Positions 26,077 through 35,207 of a stretch of DNA of 64,000 nt are shown piece after piece. The stretch covers positions 1-64,000 of the forward strand of contig JAJRWX010000087.1 in assembly GCA_024276605.1 (NCBI GenBank), written 5' to 3'. This DNA is from Planctomycetota bacterium (GTDB taxonomy: Bacteria; Planctomycetota; Phycisphaerae; UBA1845). The translations under genes were made by a program, and so were the position numbers. Each line of letters begins with the position of its first letter. Position 1 is the stretch's first letter. The notes under the pieces were generated by a model. That model saw only the letters and a program-made list of their open reading frames with translations. It was not told where the DNA came from and did no database searches.

Positions 26077-28635
26077 CTACTGCGGGCCAATTAGATTGGC
26101 ATGGAACAATGCATAGTCATACAGGTCACCGTTGAATTGGGTTTGAAAGAAAGAGAAATCATACAGGTTTACTTCGCCGTCACAATTAAAATCATCAAGT
26201 GCGGGGTCGGTTGCCTTGGCAAGATCGAATACATACGCCGACCCGCAGTCGCGCGCAAACCTACAGTCATAGTAAATCGCCCCCGCAACGATTGTGTCTC
26301 CACTCATGGCAACAGAAATCCCTAGCTGGTCCGCCGGCCCAGCGTCGGAGGCGATCAGTTTCTTCTTTTCGACCCAGGATGTTCCTTCGAGACGGAAAAC
26401 ATACACCGATCCACAATCGTAGACAACAGAACTGCAGTCATGTAACTCCGCGCCGATTGCAATCGTGTCCATGCTGATAGAAACCGAACTCCCGAACCTG
26501 TCATTATTAGATGTGTCGGAGCCGGTTAGTTTCTGCTCCTGCCCCCAAGAGGTTCCGTCGAACTGATAGACGTAAGTAGCTCCACAGCGGCCGCCAGCCG
26601 GGCAGCTGCTTAACGTCGCTCCAACGACGGCGGTGTCACCGCTCAACGAGACAGAATGCCCAAAATTGTACAAATGATCCGCGTCGGATGCAGTCAGTTT
26701 CTGCTCTTCTACCCAGGATGTTCCGTTAAATCGGAACATATATGCTGATCCGCATTTACTGCATGCCGCGCAATCATCTTGGTATGCACCCACTATGACC
26801 GCGTCCCCACTCAGTGAAACTGACGCCCCGAACCAGTCATCTGCCGCCGCGTCGGAAGCAGTGAGCTTTTGCTGTTCTACCCAAGAGATACCATTATACT
26901 GAAACACGTATGCAGCTCCGCAGTTTTTTATAAGAGGAGTGCAGTCATCAAAGATTGCCCCCACCAAGGCCGTGTTTCCGCTCACGTAAACGGATGACCC
27001 GAAAGATTGAGCTTGTACCGCATCGGAGGCGGTTAGTATCTGCTCCTGGACCCAGGATGTTCCGTTAAATCGGAATACATATGCTGATCCGCAGTTAAAG
27101 CCTGCGGCGCAATCATCTTTGTATGCACCCACTATGGCCGCGTCTCCACTCAGGGAAACAGATACGCCGAACCAGTCACGTCCAGCCGCATCGGAAGCTG
27201 TGAGAATTTGCTGCTCTACCCATGTAGTACCGATGAACCTGTACACATATGCAGCTCCGCAAAAGGCGCCAGCCATACAATCAACACGACTTGCACCCAC
27301 TATGAGTGTGTCGCCACTCACAGAGACTGAAGACCCGAAAGTATCACTATTTTCAGCGTCGGAGGCGGTTAGGTTTTGTTCGACGTTGCACGTGTCATAA
27401 ACAGATGTAACAATGGCACAATCCGTCGCGGAGCCACCGTCATCATCATCGATGTTTACGCATACTGTGTGATGACCTGGGTCTTCAAAAATAGTCGATG
27501 CCTGGATTGTACCGGTCGTTGGAACACCAACACGTCCCGGCGTAACAGAGACTACGGTCGGTTGAACACCTCTACCGTCGCCCCAATCCACTTCAGCGAT
27601 GAAATCTTCTGTACTGGGTATTTCCGGCATGTCAAATCCCAAATCCGCAAACCTTGCCATGTTGGTCTTGGCAACAACGGTGTACGGTGTAGGCACGCCC
27701 TCGTTGTCAACCAATACATCAAAACTCTGTGATTGGAGTTGTACAATATCATCGACTGTTACTATCCGATCGGCTCCTACGCTAATGAACGGATCCTTGT
27801 TGTTTACGGTAATGTCAAAACTATCCGAGTTGGCATTGTTGCAGTCGTTCACGGTTACTGTAACCGTGTAAATGCTATTATCTCCATACGTATGAGTGCC
27901 AGTAACAGTATCTGCCCCTTGATCTACGATTCCGGGTGTTATAGTGCCGTCACCCCAGTCAATAGTTGCGATGTTTGCGAATTCCTCATCATCAAGAAAT
28001 GACGCTACTTCGACGCTTAAAATGTCACCCTCTGTCACATTCAGATCGGCATGCGCTGTCACCACCGGGGCCATGTTGCTTGAAAAGTCAAACATGTATG
28101 CTGCCCCGCAATTGAAGCATTGTGGTAGTAGGATATCCCCTCTTGCTCCTACAATTACAGTACTCCCGCTCACGGAGACAGATGCCCCGAAGCGGTCGCC
28201 ATCCGACAAGTCAGAGGAAGTTAGATTGTATTCCTCGATCCAGTCGCTCCCGTTGAAATTAAAAACATATGCTGATCCACATTTGTTGCCCGACACGCAG
28301 CTTTGGTTTTCAGATCCTACAACAATAGTATCTGCACTCAAAGCGACGGAATTACCGAAACTGCTGATAACATTTGAAGCTGAAGAAATTAACTTCTGCT
28401 CCTCGACCCAAGACGATCCGTTGTAGCGAAACACATAGGCTGAATTAGATGATCCTATTACGACTGTATCCCCGCTTATTGAGACCGCATCCCCGAACAC
28501 AAAGTTCGTAGAGTCGGAGGGAGTTAGCATCTGCTTCTGAACCCAAGATACTCCGTTGTAGTGGAACACATGTGCCGATGCTTTTCTCCCGACTATGATT
28601 TTATCTCCGTCCACAGACACGGACTCTCCAAACAA
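26077..28635 (-). CDS. FG-GAP / PKD / dockerin-like surface protein, C-terminal part of a frameshifted gene
   Basis: 852 residues, continuing in another frame the reading started at 29248. It holds ten or eleven FG-GAP-like beta-propeller repeats of about 57 residues (FGxSVSxSGDTxxVGA, then a DDC...CGSAYVFRFNG block). They are interrupted by a ~230-residue region with PKD-like segments (IDWGDG, VTVTVNDC). The C-terminus DFNCDGEVNLYDFSFF is dockerin/EF-hand-like. The apparent first codon is a TTG inside a repeat, so this is not a natural start. The encoded protein would be secreted and adhesive or glycan-binding by analogy with integrin-like propellers. Confidence 0.85.
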   Translation of the reverse strand: MFGESVSVDGDKIIVGRKASAHVFHYNGVSWVQKQMLTPSDSTNFVFGDAVSISGDTVVIGSSNSAYVFRYNGSSWVEEQKLISSASNVISSFGNSVALSADTIVVGSENQSCVSGNKCGSAYVFNFNGSDWIEEYNLTSSDLSDGDRFGASVSVSGSTVIVGARGDILLPQCFNCGAAYMFDFSSNMAPVVTAHADLNVTEGDILSVEVASFLDDEEFANIATIDWGDGTITPGIVDQGADTVTGTHTYGDNSIYTVTVTVNDCNNANSDSFDITVNNKDPFISVGADRIVTVDDIVQLQSQSFDVLVDNEGVPTPYTVVAKTNMARFADLGFDMPEIPSTEDFIAEVDWGDGRGVQPTVVSVTPGRVGVPTTGTIQASTIFEDPGHHTVCVNIDDDDGGSATDCAIVTSVYDTCNVEQNLTASDAENSDTFGSSVSVSGDTLIVGASRVDCMAGAFCGAAYVYRFIGTTWVEQQILTASDAAGRDWFGVSVSLSGDAAIVGAYKDDCAAGFNCGSAYVFRFNGTSWVQEQILTASDAVQAQSFGSSVYVSGNTALVGAIFDDCTPLIKNCGAAYVFQYNGISWVEQQKLTASDAAADDWFGASVSLSGDAVIVGAYQDDCAACSKCGSAYMFRFNGTSWVEEQKLTASDADHLYNFGHSVSLSGDTAVVGATLSSCPAGGRCGATYVYQFDGTSWGQEQKLTGSDTSNNDRFGSSVSISMDTIAIGAELHDCSSVVYDCGSVYVFRLEGTSWVEKKKLIASDAGPADQLGISVAMSGDTIVAGAIYYDCRFARDCGSAYVFDLAKATDPALDDFNCDGEVNLYDFSFFQTQFNGDLYDYALFHANLIGPQ

Positions 28636-29248
28636 TTCGTTTAAACTCTATGTCTGAAACAGTTAATCTCTGCTCCTGAAGCCAACTAACACCGTTGTAA
28701 CGGTACACATAAACCGACCCACACAAAAAGCCCCCTGCGCATTTATCCCAGGGTGCACCCACTACGATTGTGTTACCGCTTACGGAAACAGAAGCCCCAA
28801 AATGGTCGCCCGATTCTCCGTCAGAGGCCGTCAGTTTCTGTTCCTGTTCCCAAGAGATCCCGTTAAAGCGAAACACAGTAGCGGACCCGCAGTTTCCCGT
28901 GTTACAGGTATCAATATATGCCCCAACAATGGCGATGTCCCCACTTAAAGAAACCGGCACCACGGAACTATCACTGAAGATCGCTGCGTAGCTGACGGTA
29001 AGCTGTTGCTTTTCGTTCCATGTGGCTCCGTTGAGCTGATATACATACACCACCGCGCAAGCATCAGCGCAATTTACTACTTTCGCTGTCATCATGGCGG
29101 TATCACCGCTTACTGAGACGGAATTGCCAAATTGCCCCTCTGCCCCCGTAAATGTCTGCCGCTCCGGGCACTGGGCCAGCGCCTGCGTACAGCAGATGCT
29201 GGTGTATATTACTGCCGCTACTGCAATAAACTTTACAACCTTGTTCAT
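28601..29248 (-). CDS. FG-GAP surface protein, N-terminal part of a frameshifted gene
   Basis: The ATG at 29248 has AGGAAAG eight bases upstream and encodes a Sec signal peptide (VVKFIAVAAVIYTSICC...ALAQ). About three FG-GAP-like repeats follow, with the Cys pairs seen downstream. Just after SDIEF the frame is lost and ends in a short unrelated tail. The next repeat (FGESVSVDGD) continues in the +1 frame. Removing one base from the TTTAAA run near 28640-28650 restores one continuous open frame from 29248 to 26077. Either a mutation, a sequencing/assembly indel or phase variation would explain it. Confidence 0.85.
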   Translation of the reverse strand: MNKVVKFIAVAAVIYTSICCTQALAQCPERQTFTGAEGQFGNSVSVSGDTAMMTAKVVNCADACAVVYVYQLNGATWNEKQQLTVSYAAIFSDSSVVPVSLSGDIAIVGAYIDTCNTGNCGSATVFRFNGISWEQEQKLTASDGESGDHFGASVSVSGNTIVVGAPWDKCAGGFLCGSVYVYRYNGVSWLQEQRLTVSDIEFKRIVWRVRVCGRR

Positions 29249-29484
29249 CGAAGCTTTCCTACCTGCGAATCTCGAATTGGAGCATCTTTCCATCACCTAA
29301 CTTACGAACGCCACTCTACGCGAAGTGCACCCGGATTTGCAAGCACTAAATTCCAGTTCGCTTATTTAGCGGACGTTGATGGGGGCTGGAGTCTATGTCA
29401 GGTCGGTTATGCGGGCGATCGGCTATGTATTTAGCAAAGTAATGGCTGCATCGACTGACGCGTATGGTTGACGATCGTGAAGAG

Positions 29485-29524
29485 GGTCGAAGGGGCGGCG
29501 AGTTGTTTGTAGCGCCCCTCGACC
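29485..29524. repeat. Long hairpin in the divergent intergenic region
   Basis: GGTCGA-AGGGGCG pairs with CGCCCCT-CGACC with one bulged base. It lies in the ~365-base space between the FG-GAP gene (minus) and the phosphoesterase gene (plus). No poly-T follows. Nothing else was recognised in this gap. Confidence 0.5.
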
Positions 29525-29614
29525 GTATCCATCTCAAGGGTATCCCACCGTAAATTGTAGAACCCGTACCCCCGCATCCTGTCCCCCGCGCCATTTCGTG
29601 TTAGCATAGCCCCC

Positions 29615-30103
29615 ATGCTCGTCGGCATTCTTTCAGACAGCCATGGCTATCATCTTCCGGTACGCAAGGCGCTGGCTTGCTTTGATGCGTTGGGTGTTGA
29701 GCACCTTATTCATTGCGGTGATGTTGGGGGGCAGGAAGTTTTCGACGAATTCGTCGGTCGCTCGCTGACCTTTGTCTGGGGCAATACGGATGAGTTCGAT
29801 GGCTCGACGCTTGCCTATCTCGCAGCCGTAGGTCTACAAGCGCCCTCTCAATCACCAACTACTATTACGCTGGACGGTAAGCGGTTCGCCGTTTTCCACG
29901 GGCACGAACGTGGTTTTGATGCGGCTCCACGCAAACTTGACGTCGAATATATTTGTCATGGCCATTCACACGTGCAACGTGACGATCGTATCGGCGCGAT
30001 CCGCATCATCAACCCGGGGGCGCTACATCGGGCAGCCGTAAAAACCGTAGCTACGCTCGATACGGCTACCGATCAACTGACTTTCCATACGATTGAAGAC
30101 TGA
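29615..30103 (+). CDS. YfcE/MJ0936-family metallophosphoesterase
   Basis: 162 residues, typical family length. The calcineurin-like motifs are all present in order: GILSDSHGYH, HCGDVGG, VWGNTDEFD, VFHGHERGF and CHGHSHVQ. These ligate two divalent metals. Family members cleave phosphodiester or phosphomonoester bonds; the natural substrate is uncertain. It is a free-standing gene flanked by repeats. Confidence 0.93.
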   Translation: MLVGILSDSHGYHLPVRKALACFDALGVEHLIHCGDVGGQEVFDEFVGRSLTFVWGNTDEFDGSTLAYLAAVGLQAPSQSPTTITLDGKRFAVFHGHERGFDAAPRKLDVEYICHGHSHVQRDDRIGAIRIINPGALHRAAVKTVATLDTATDQLTFHTIED

Positions 30104-30220
30104 TCGCTCAGCGATTGTTTCAGTCCATTAAATCGAGCCGCATGCTTTAGCTTGCGCGGCGCTACGATATTTGTGCGGCGCTGAATGAAAAATAACGCTA
30201 CATCTGATTATTCAACACGC

Positions 30221-30346
30221 TAGTGCTTTGTCACACCTTAAGTTTAGGGTTCGCGAAGTCCACTCCCTCACGGTCGCGGCTCTGATAGGACAAACGCAAC
30301 CCCAAGATTTAGCTGTGGCGCTGCACTAGTGCTGTGTCACAGCTTA
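30221..30346. repeat. Pair of direct repeats around a small GC-rich insert
   Basis: TAGTGCTTTGTCACACCTTA (30221-30240) and TAGTGCTGTGTCACAGCTTA (30327-30346) agree at 18 of 20 positions and are 106 bases apart. The second contains the perfect palindrome GCTGTG-T-CACAGC. Between them lies CTCCCTCACGGTCGCGGCTC, a motif I recall from planctomycete intergenic repeats. It may be a short non-autonomous mobile element or a repeat cassette. Confidence 0.5.
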
Positions 30347-30379
30347 TTATTCAGGTTCATCGAGGGTGTCATGGAGCTT

Positions 30380-32182
30380 CTAGCTGGGAGAGTCTGCGGT
30401 GTAGCGATACATCTTTGCTCCACATCCGTCGATGGTGATTGGCTTTGGTCCCAACGCGAAGGTCGCCACAATGTCACTTTCTTTAGGTATCCAGTAATCA
30501 CGCCATTGATTGTTGGGATCGAGCACAAAGAGGACGTGGGGATTATCAATACTGCGTGCAGCTACAATTTTTTTCACCCAACGATCCAGTGACTCACGGC
30601 TATCGGGAATGGGTAACGTCGGTAGTGAAGTTTCCATAGCCAGGTATTCGTGGAAATTGCTTATTAAAATCAGCTCATCATCCGCTACACGGCGAAGGTG
30701 ATTAAACAAAAAGTCGCTTTTAGGCTCAAAAGATCGAGACCAAGCGCCGTAAGGCGACGCCACGCGATCGGCCTGTACCCAACGGACATACGTTCGCTGC
30801 CAGTCCTGCTGAATGGTCCATAAGCAACAGACGAACAGAATGACGCACGCACCCCATCGCAACGATCGCAGTCGCACCAACATCAGCGGTGCTACGAACA
30901 AAAGGAAATAGATCGGACGCACCGGAATATAGTACCTCTCCAGGCCTGCGAAATGAAATTTATCACCAAACATCGCCGTGGCTAACACAATCATGACCAT
31001 AAACGCAACCCATACGGATAACGTCAACATGACAACCGTTCGGGATAAGTAAGTGCTAACACGTTGTCGCCACGTGGGATAAAGCAATACCGCAACCACC
31101 AACACGATAGGCCAAAGCGCTAACACCCAATGACTTATCGCATGGTGATCGTAATAGCCCAGACCTGTAAATTGCCACCACACCTGCCAGATTAGCGATA
31201 GCGACAGATCAAAACCAACGCGGCGACCTAGATTTAATTGAGACTGCACGTCTTCTGAACTACCCATCGTATGATTGACTAACAACATGGCTGCGATAGG
31301 CAGTATCGCACAAATGCCGAACACAGCTACATGCCGAAAGTGTACCTTCACCCTCTCTTTTTCAACATGCGGCAAGGCTTCTTGGTTCGCTACTCGTGTT
31401 CGCAACCACATCCATAGCAAAAATCCACCCACCCCCGCCGGGATAAAGATGCTGGCATAACGAATCCAAAATAAAGAACCGCATAAGAGTCCAGCCAGTG
31501 TCAACCATACGACGCTCATGGATTTATGGCGTTTTAGTGTAGTGTTGTTAATTGACAAGGCCCGGTGCGTCAGAAGCAGGATATATGGCATCGCCGCCGC
31601 CAATAGAAGGTCCGTTGAGGGATTGATAAGGTAACTCACCGTCACGCCCGCACCCGTAGCCGCCAGCGATAGTAACACTCCTCCCCATCCTTTAGGTACC
31701 ATGCGCCGCGCCCACACAAACCATCCTACCAAAGCTAAAGCGCAGGCTACGATGCCGATAGCTTGACACGCTTGTATCGTTGAACAATCAAACCAACCTC
31801 GCACCATGGCTATCAACAACGAATATCCTACCGGCCACTTGGTGAGATAGCCCCACTCGTACTGAAAATCCCAAGGCTGACCCGGGGCAATGGGCTGCAA
31901 CGAGGTCAAGCCGTTTCCCGCTACGAATCTATCCACCGCTAGAAGTTGGTAGGCGTAGTCTGATTCGATCATGGGGGCGATGCGCGTTCGATCCGGCAGG
32001 AAGGTGAGCACTGAGGCGACCAAGACAATCGAAAAGACCATCCGAACACTGACAGGTAAGGGACGCACTTGCCTTGCAGTGCTCCCTTGTTCGACAAATC
32101 CTTTGCGCACGTTCCCCGTCCGGATGACACCTATCGAAGCATTAGATGTTTCTTTCGCACCAATCACAATTGACGTTCTCAC
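30380..32182 (-). CDS. Polytopic membrane glycosyltransferase (GT39/ArnT-like)
   Basis: 600 residues with roughly ten or more hydrophobic segments. The first loop after the first transmembrane segment contains ESDYAYQLLAVDRFVAGNGL and YLTKWPVGYSLL, the Asp-containing luminal/periplasmic loop arrangement of lipid-linked-sugar glycosyltransferases of the GT-C fold. A C-terminal periplasmic domain follows. It probably transfers a sugar from a polyprenyl-phosphate donor. It is divergent from a DPM-like GT2 gene that could make that donor. Confidence 0.75.
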   Translation of the reverse strand: MRTSIVIGAKETSNASIGVIRTGNVRKGFVEQGSTARQVRPLPVSVRMVFSIVLVASVLTFLPDRTRIAPMIESDYAYQLLAVDRFVAGNGLTSLQPIAPGQPWDFQYEWGYLTKWPVGYSLLIAMVRGWFDCSTIQACQAIGIVACALALVGWFVWARRMVPKGWGGVLLSLAATGAGVTVSYLINPSTDLLLAAAMPYILLLTHRALSINNTTLKRHKSMSVVWLTLAGLLCGSLFWIRYASIFIPAGVGGFLLWMWLRTRVANQEALPHVEKERVKVHFRHVAVFGICAILPIAAMLLVNHTMGSSEDVQSQLNLGRRVGFDLSLSLIWQVWWQFTGLGYYDHHAISHWVLALWPIVLVVAVLLYPTWRQRVSTYLSRTVVMLTLSVWVAFMVMIVLATAMFGDKFHFAGLERYYIPVRPIYFLLFVAPLMLVRLRSLRWGACVILFVCCLWTIQQDWQRTYVRWVQADRVASPYGAWSRSFEPKSDFLFNHLRRVADDELILISNFHEYLAMETSLPTLPIPDSRESLDRWVKKIVAARSIDNPHVLFVLDPNNQWRDYWIPKESDIVATFALGPKPITIDGCGAKMYRYTADSPS

Positions 32183-32287
32183 CTCATGGTGTGTTATCGG
32201 TCCTATCGGCTTGCAAGAAGTCCTGATTGAGTATGGTTATGGTACGTCACCCAATTTCAGCACTACGCGTGAACAACCGACAATGTT

Positions 32288-33583
32288 ATGGGAACTACGT
32301 CTATGAAACTGACTATCGTCATCCCGGCGCTGAATGAAGAGCAGGCTATCGGTTCGACTATCGAACGAACCCTCGCCGCCCGTGAGACCATCATAGCTCA
32401 ATCGCCGGTTGAAGCCGTTGAAGTCATCGTCGTCAGTGACGGTTCAACGGACCGCACAGCTGAGATTGCTGCTCAATACGATGAGATTGCACTGATCGTC
32501 TTCGAGCGCAACCGTGGCTACGGTGCAGCTATCAAGAGAGGTTTCGAGGTCGGCACGGGGGATGTCGTCGGTTTTTTAGATGCTGACGGCACGTGCGAAC
32601 CAGCGTTCTTCGCAACGCTTTGTCGTGAATTGGCTGAAAAGAAGGCTTCGGTGGCTATTGGTTCTCGACTGGGACCAGACAGCAAAATGCCACGCGTGCG
32701 ACGCTTGGGTAATCGTATTTATGCACTCATTCTGTCCGCATTGAGCAATAAGGTGGTCACAGACACGGCCAGCGGCATGCGTGTGATTCGCCGTGATGTA
32801 TTACATCAACTGTACCCGCTACCCGATGGTTTGCATTTTACACCGGCCATGAGCGCTCGCGTACTGATGGACGATCAGTTAAGCATCACTGAAAAACCCA
32901 TGCCTTACAAAGACAGAGTTGGTGAATCCAAACTCAACGTCTTCCATGATGGGCTGAGATTTTTCCGCACTATCCTTGAAATGTCGTTGATGTGGCAGCC
33001 GGCGAAACTCTTTTTTGCCACGGCCATCTTATGTCTATGCGTGATGATTTTGTTAGCTGCCCATCCGATAGAGTCTTGGCTACGTGTCGGACGTTTTCAC
33101 GAAGATATGATCTATCGGCTGTTGTTTTGTTCACTACTCGGCACACTTGGCGTGAGTTTGATTTCGATGGGCGTGCTCGCGGTTAATCTACATCGCATGG
33201 TCAACCCGTCGCCATCTGCGCCGTCGTTTCTTACGACGATGCTCGATCATATATACTCGTCAAAGGGCTTGGCCGTTACCACACTACTAGCCGGGCCTTG
33301 GTTGTTTTGGCTCGTAGGTGAAGGCGTGTGGACACGCGTGACACAGGGTATCGTTGTCATTCACTGGTCACGGGTCGTTCTAGCCGGCGTGATGGTATTT
33401 GCCATCGCCCAACTATCATTGAGTATTTTGCTGGCCAATATCATGCGATTCCACGCCAAACGTAGCCGCACCTCCTCCACGTTAGGCGCTCTCCAGGCTC
33501 GATCAGCCCCCAAACCGTTTGTCCACGCGAGTCCTTCTCACAAACCCTCCCCCCAAGCCAGTAATACCGTTCACGCCATCTGA
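32288..33583 (+). CDS. Family 2 glycosyltransferase, polyprenyl-phosphate sugar synthase-like
   Basis: 431 residues. The GT-A domain spans about residues 6-230 with LTIVIPALNEEQAI, VVSDGSTDRT, NRGYGAAIKRGFE and the DxD-type FLDADGTCEP; DTASGMRVIRRD follows. Three or four C-terminal membrane segments follow (about residues 240-380). This layout fits dolichyl/undecaprenyl-phosphate mannose or glucose synthases. An ATG 15 bases downstream (32303) begins exactly at the conserved domain. The divergent GT-C gene 105 bases away is a likely partner that uses its product. Confidence 0.9.
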   Translation: MGTTSMKLTIVIPALNEEQAIGSTIERTLAARETIIAQSPVEAVEVIVVSDGSTDRTAEIAAQYDEIALIVFERNRGYGAAIKRGFEVGTGDVVGFLDADGTCEPAFFATLCRELAEKKASVAIGSRLGPDSKMPRVRRLGNRIYALILSALSNKVVTDTASGMRVIRRDVLHQLYPLPDGLHFTPAMSARVLMDDQLSITEKPMPYKDRVGESKLNVFHDGLRFFRTILEMSLMWQPAKLFFATAILCLCVMILLAAHPIESWLRVGRFHEDMIYRLLFCSLLGTLGVSLISMGVLAVNLHRMVNPSPSAPSFLTTMLDHIYSSKGLAVTTLLAGPWLFWLVGEGVWTRVTQGIVVIHWSRVVLAGVMVFAIAQLSLSILLANIMRFHAKRSRTSSTLGALQARSAPKPFVHASPSHKPSPQASNTVHAI

Positions 33584-33912
33584 GGTATGGAACCAATTCA
33601 CATCCTTGGTTGCTCGAACGCCATCAGCCATACGAAATTAGTTAGTATAAAAATCACAAATTTGAACTGATACTGTAATCCAGAGTGTTTCACGAATGTT
33701 ATACCGCCGAGTTTACTGTTTTCATGATGTTGGATAGAATAAAGATGGCTTTACGTCCGTCATAGAGACGGATTCTAAGGTGCTATATGCTTTGCATTAT
33801 TGGGGTGGAAACATAGCTGCCGAAAAATCAGGAAAGAGGTTCCAGCATGTTTCCGTTAGAGTGAATGGGGTTTTGATGGCTCTTTAGGATTTGAGCAAAG
33901 GAGATTTTGGTC
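33584..33912. other. Intergenic region upstream of the STN-like gene
   Basis: The stretch is AT-rich and probably holds the promoter of the 33913 gene. A small hairpin TCCGTC-ATAG-AGACGGA lies near 33756-33772. No riboswitch or terminator could be identified. Confidence 0.4.
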
Positions 33913-34749
33913 ATGGCCAGCAAACGGATTCTCATCTTGTCAGCTTGTATGATGGTAGGTTGTTCTACAATTGGGTTTGCTCAAACATCGACATTGCGGG
34001 CTAGTCATCATAACGGTCGGGCAGTACGGACTGTTAAAAATGAATACCCAGCGCGTGATCTACTTCGCAAGCAAATAGATATTGTCGACTGGCAAGAGAC
34101 ACCGTTTGAAGAGATTATCGAATGGCTTCGCGGTGAAAGCGAAGATCAGGTCAACATCATTCCGCGCTGGACGGCTCTGGAAGATGAAGGTGTCGATGCT
34201 GAGTCACCGATCACATTGAAGCTGCGGGGTGCACCAGTAGCAGAGATTCTTATCGAAGTAATGGATCAACTCTCAGATGAAGGATTAGTCCGCTATCGTG
34301 CACAGGGTAGAAACCTGCGCATTTCCACCGTTAGCGATTTTTCCAAGAAACTTGAACGACGCATTTATCAGATCACCGACTTAACCTTTGATGTCCCGGA
34401 CTTTGGTCGTAATGCACCTCAAGTAGACTTGGAAGCCGCGTCTCGTAGTAGCGGCGGTGGTGGTGGTGGTGGCCAAAGTGTTTTCAGCGGCTCCAGTAGT
34501 AGTAGTACGGAAGACCTTGAAGTCGAAGACGAAGATGTCGAAGAACAGATTGACGATCTGATTACGCTCATCGTGAGCACAATTGAGCCTCAGTCTTGGG
34601 GACCGATCCCGAGTTTACGCGGCTCCACACCACCCGGAATTGGTGGTGGTCGAGGTTACATTCAATCCTATAACAATCGTGTTTTGGTTGTTTATAATAC
34701 AATCGAGGTACACGAACAACTTGCTGGATATTTTGCTCACGGTGAGTAG
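33913..34749 (+). CDS. Exported STN/secretin N-domain-like protein
   Basis: About 278 residues. The signal peptide ends GFAQ (a preceding MVGC could alternatively be a lipobox). Residues about 45-140 resemble the STN/secretin short domain: LLRKQIDIVDWQETPFEEII, ITLKLRGAPVAEILIEV and LRISTVSDF. Then comes a Gly-rich and Ser-rich linker from triplet repeats (GGT at 34454-34472, AGT at 34495-34507), an acidic segment, and a C-terminal IQSYNNRVLVVYNT-type domain seen in secretin-related proteins. No beta-barrel region is present. The ATG at 33913 with AAAGGAG nine bases upstream is preferred to the TTG at 33907. Confidence 0.8.
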   Translation: MASKRILILSACMMVGCSTIGFAQTSTLRASHHNGRAVRTVKNEYPARDLLRKQIDIVDWQETPFEEIIEWLRGESEDQVNIIPRWTALEDEGVDAESPITLKLRGAPVAEILIEVMDQLSDEGLVRYRAQGRNLRISTVSDFSKKLERRIYQITDLTFDVPDFGRNAPQVDLEAASRSSGGGGGGGQSVFSGSSSSSTEDLEVEDEDVEEQIDDLITLIVSTIEPQSWGPIPSLRGSTPPGIGGGRGYIQSYNNRVLVVYNTIEVHEQLAGYFAHGE

Positions 34750-34794
34750 TAACCCATCTGGCATTGGAATGGTGTTTAACGATCCTCTACAGGA

Positions 34795-35085
34795 TCAATC
34801 GGATTGAAATGCGGCGTGAACCGTAGCTGCATCAACCCGGTTGATCCTGATTAATTTGATGGGCGATGACATACCGACCACAACGTTCACGTCCTGCTTG
34901 CGAATACCCAACATTTTCGCCAGCAGTTTTTCCACGGCTTGGTTCGCTTTTCCTTTTTCGGGTGGTGCGGCTACGGCAATTTTCGCTCGGCCATCCAACT
35001 CACCGATATACTGCGTCCGCGACGCACCGGGGACTACTTTAACCGGCAGGTAAACCGCGTTCTCCTCAGTCCTCAGGTCTAACAT
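34795..35085 (-). CDS. DUF167/YggU family protein
   Basis: 96 residues, normal length. The family core LPVKVVPGASRT is followed by KIAVAAPPEKGKANQAVEKLLA and VVVGMSSPIKLIRI. The molecular function is unknown. It is divergent from proC, a neighbour it often has in bacteria (yggS-proC-yggT-yggU group), which supports the call. Confidence 0.95.
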   Translation of the reverse strand: MLDLRTEENAVYLPVKVVPGASRTQYIGELDGRAKIAVAAPPEKGKANQAVEKLLAKMLGIRKQDVNVVVGMSSPIKLIRINRVDAATVHAAFQSD

Positions 35086-35207
35086 GTCGATAGTCTATCA
35101 TCTTTCAGTGTTGGGGCCTTGGTATAGCATTGTTTTCACAATGAATGTGAATAAATTCCGAGGTGCAAACGCTACACATATGTTAAGCCCACTCTAAGGA
35201 CGTGACT

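Noticed and set aside
28625-28660. Programmed -1 frameshift at the TTTAAAC sequence inside the FG-GAP gene
   Set aside because: TTTAAAC is a classic slippery heptamer, but here its codons read TTT AAA, the wrong phase for X XXY YYZ. The frame needed downstream is +1, not -1.
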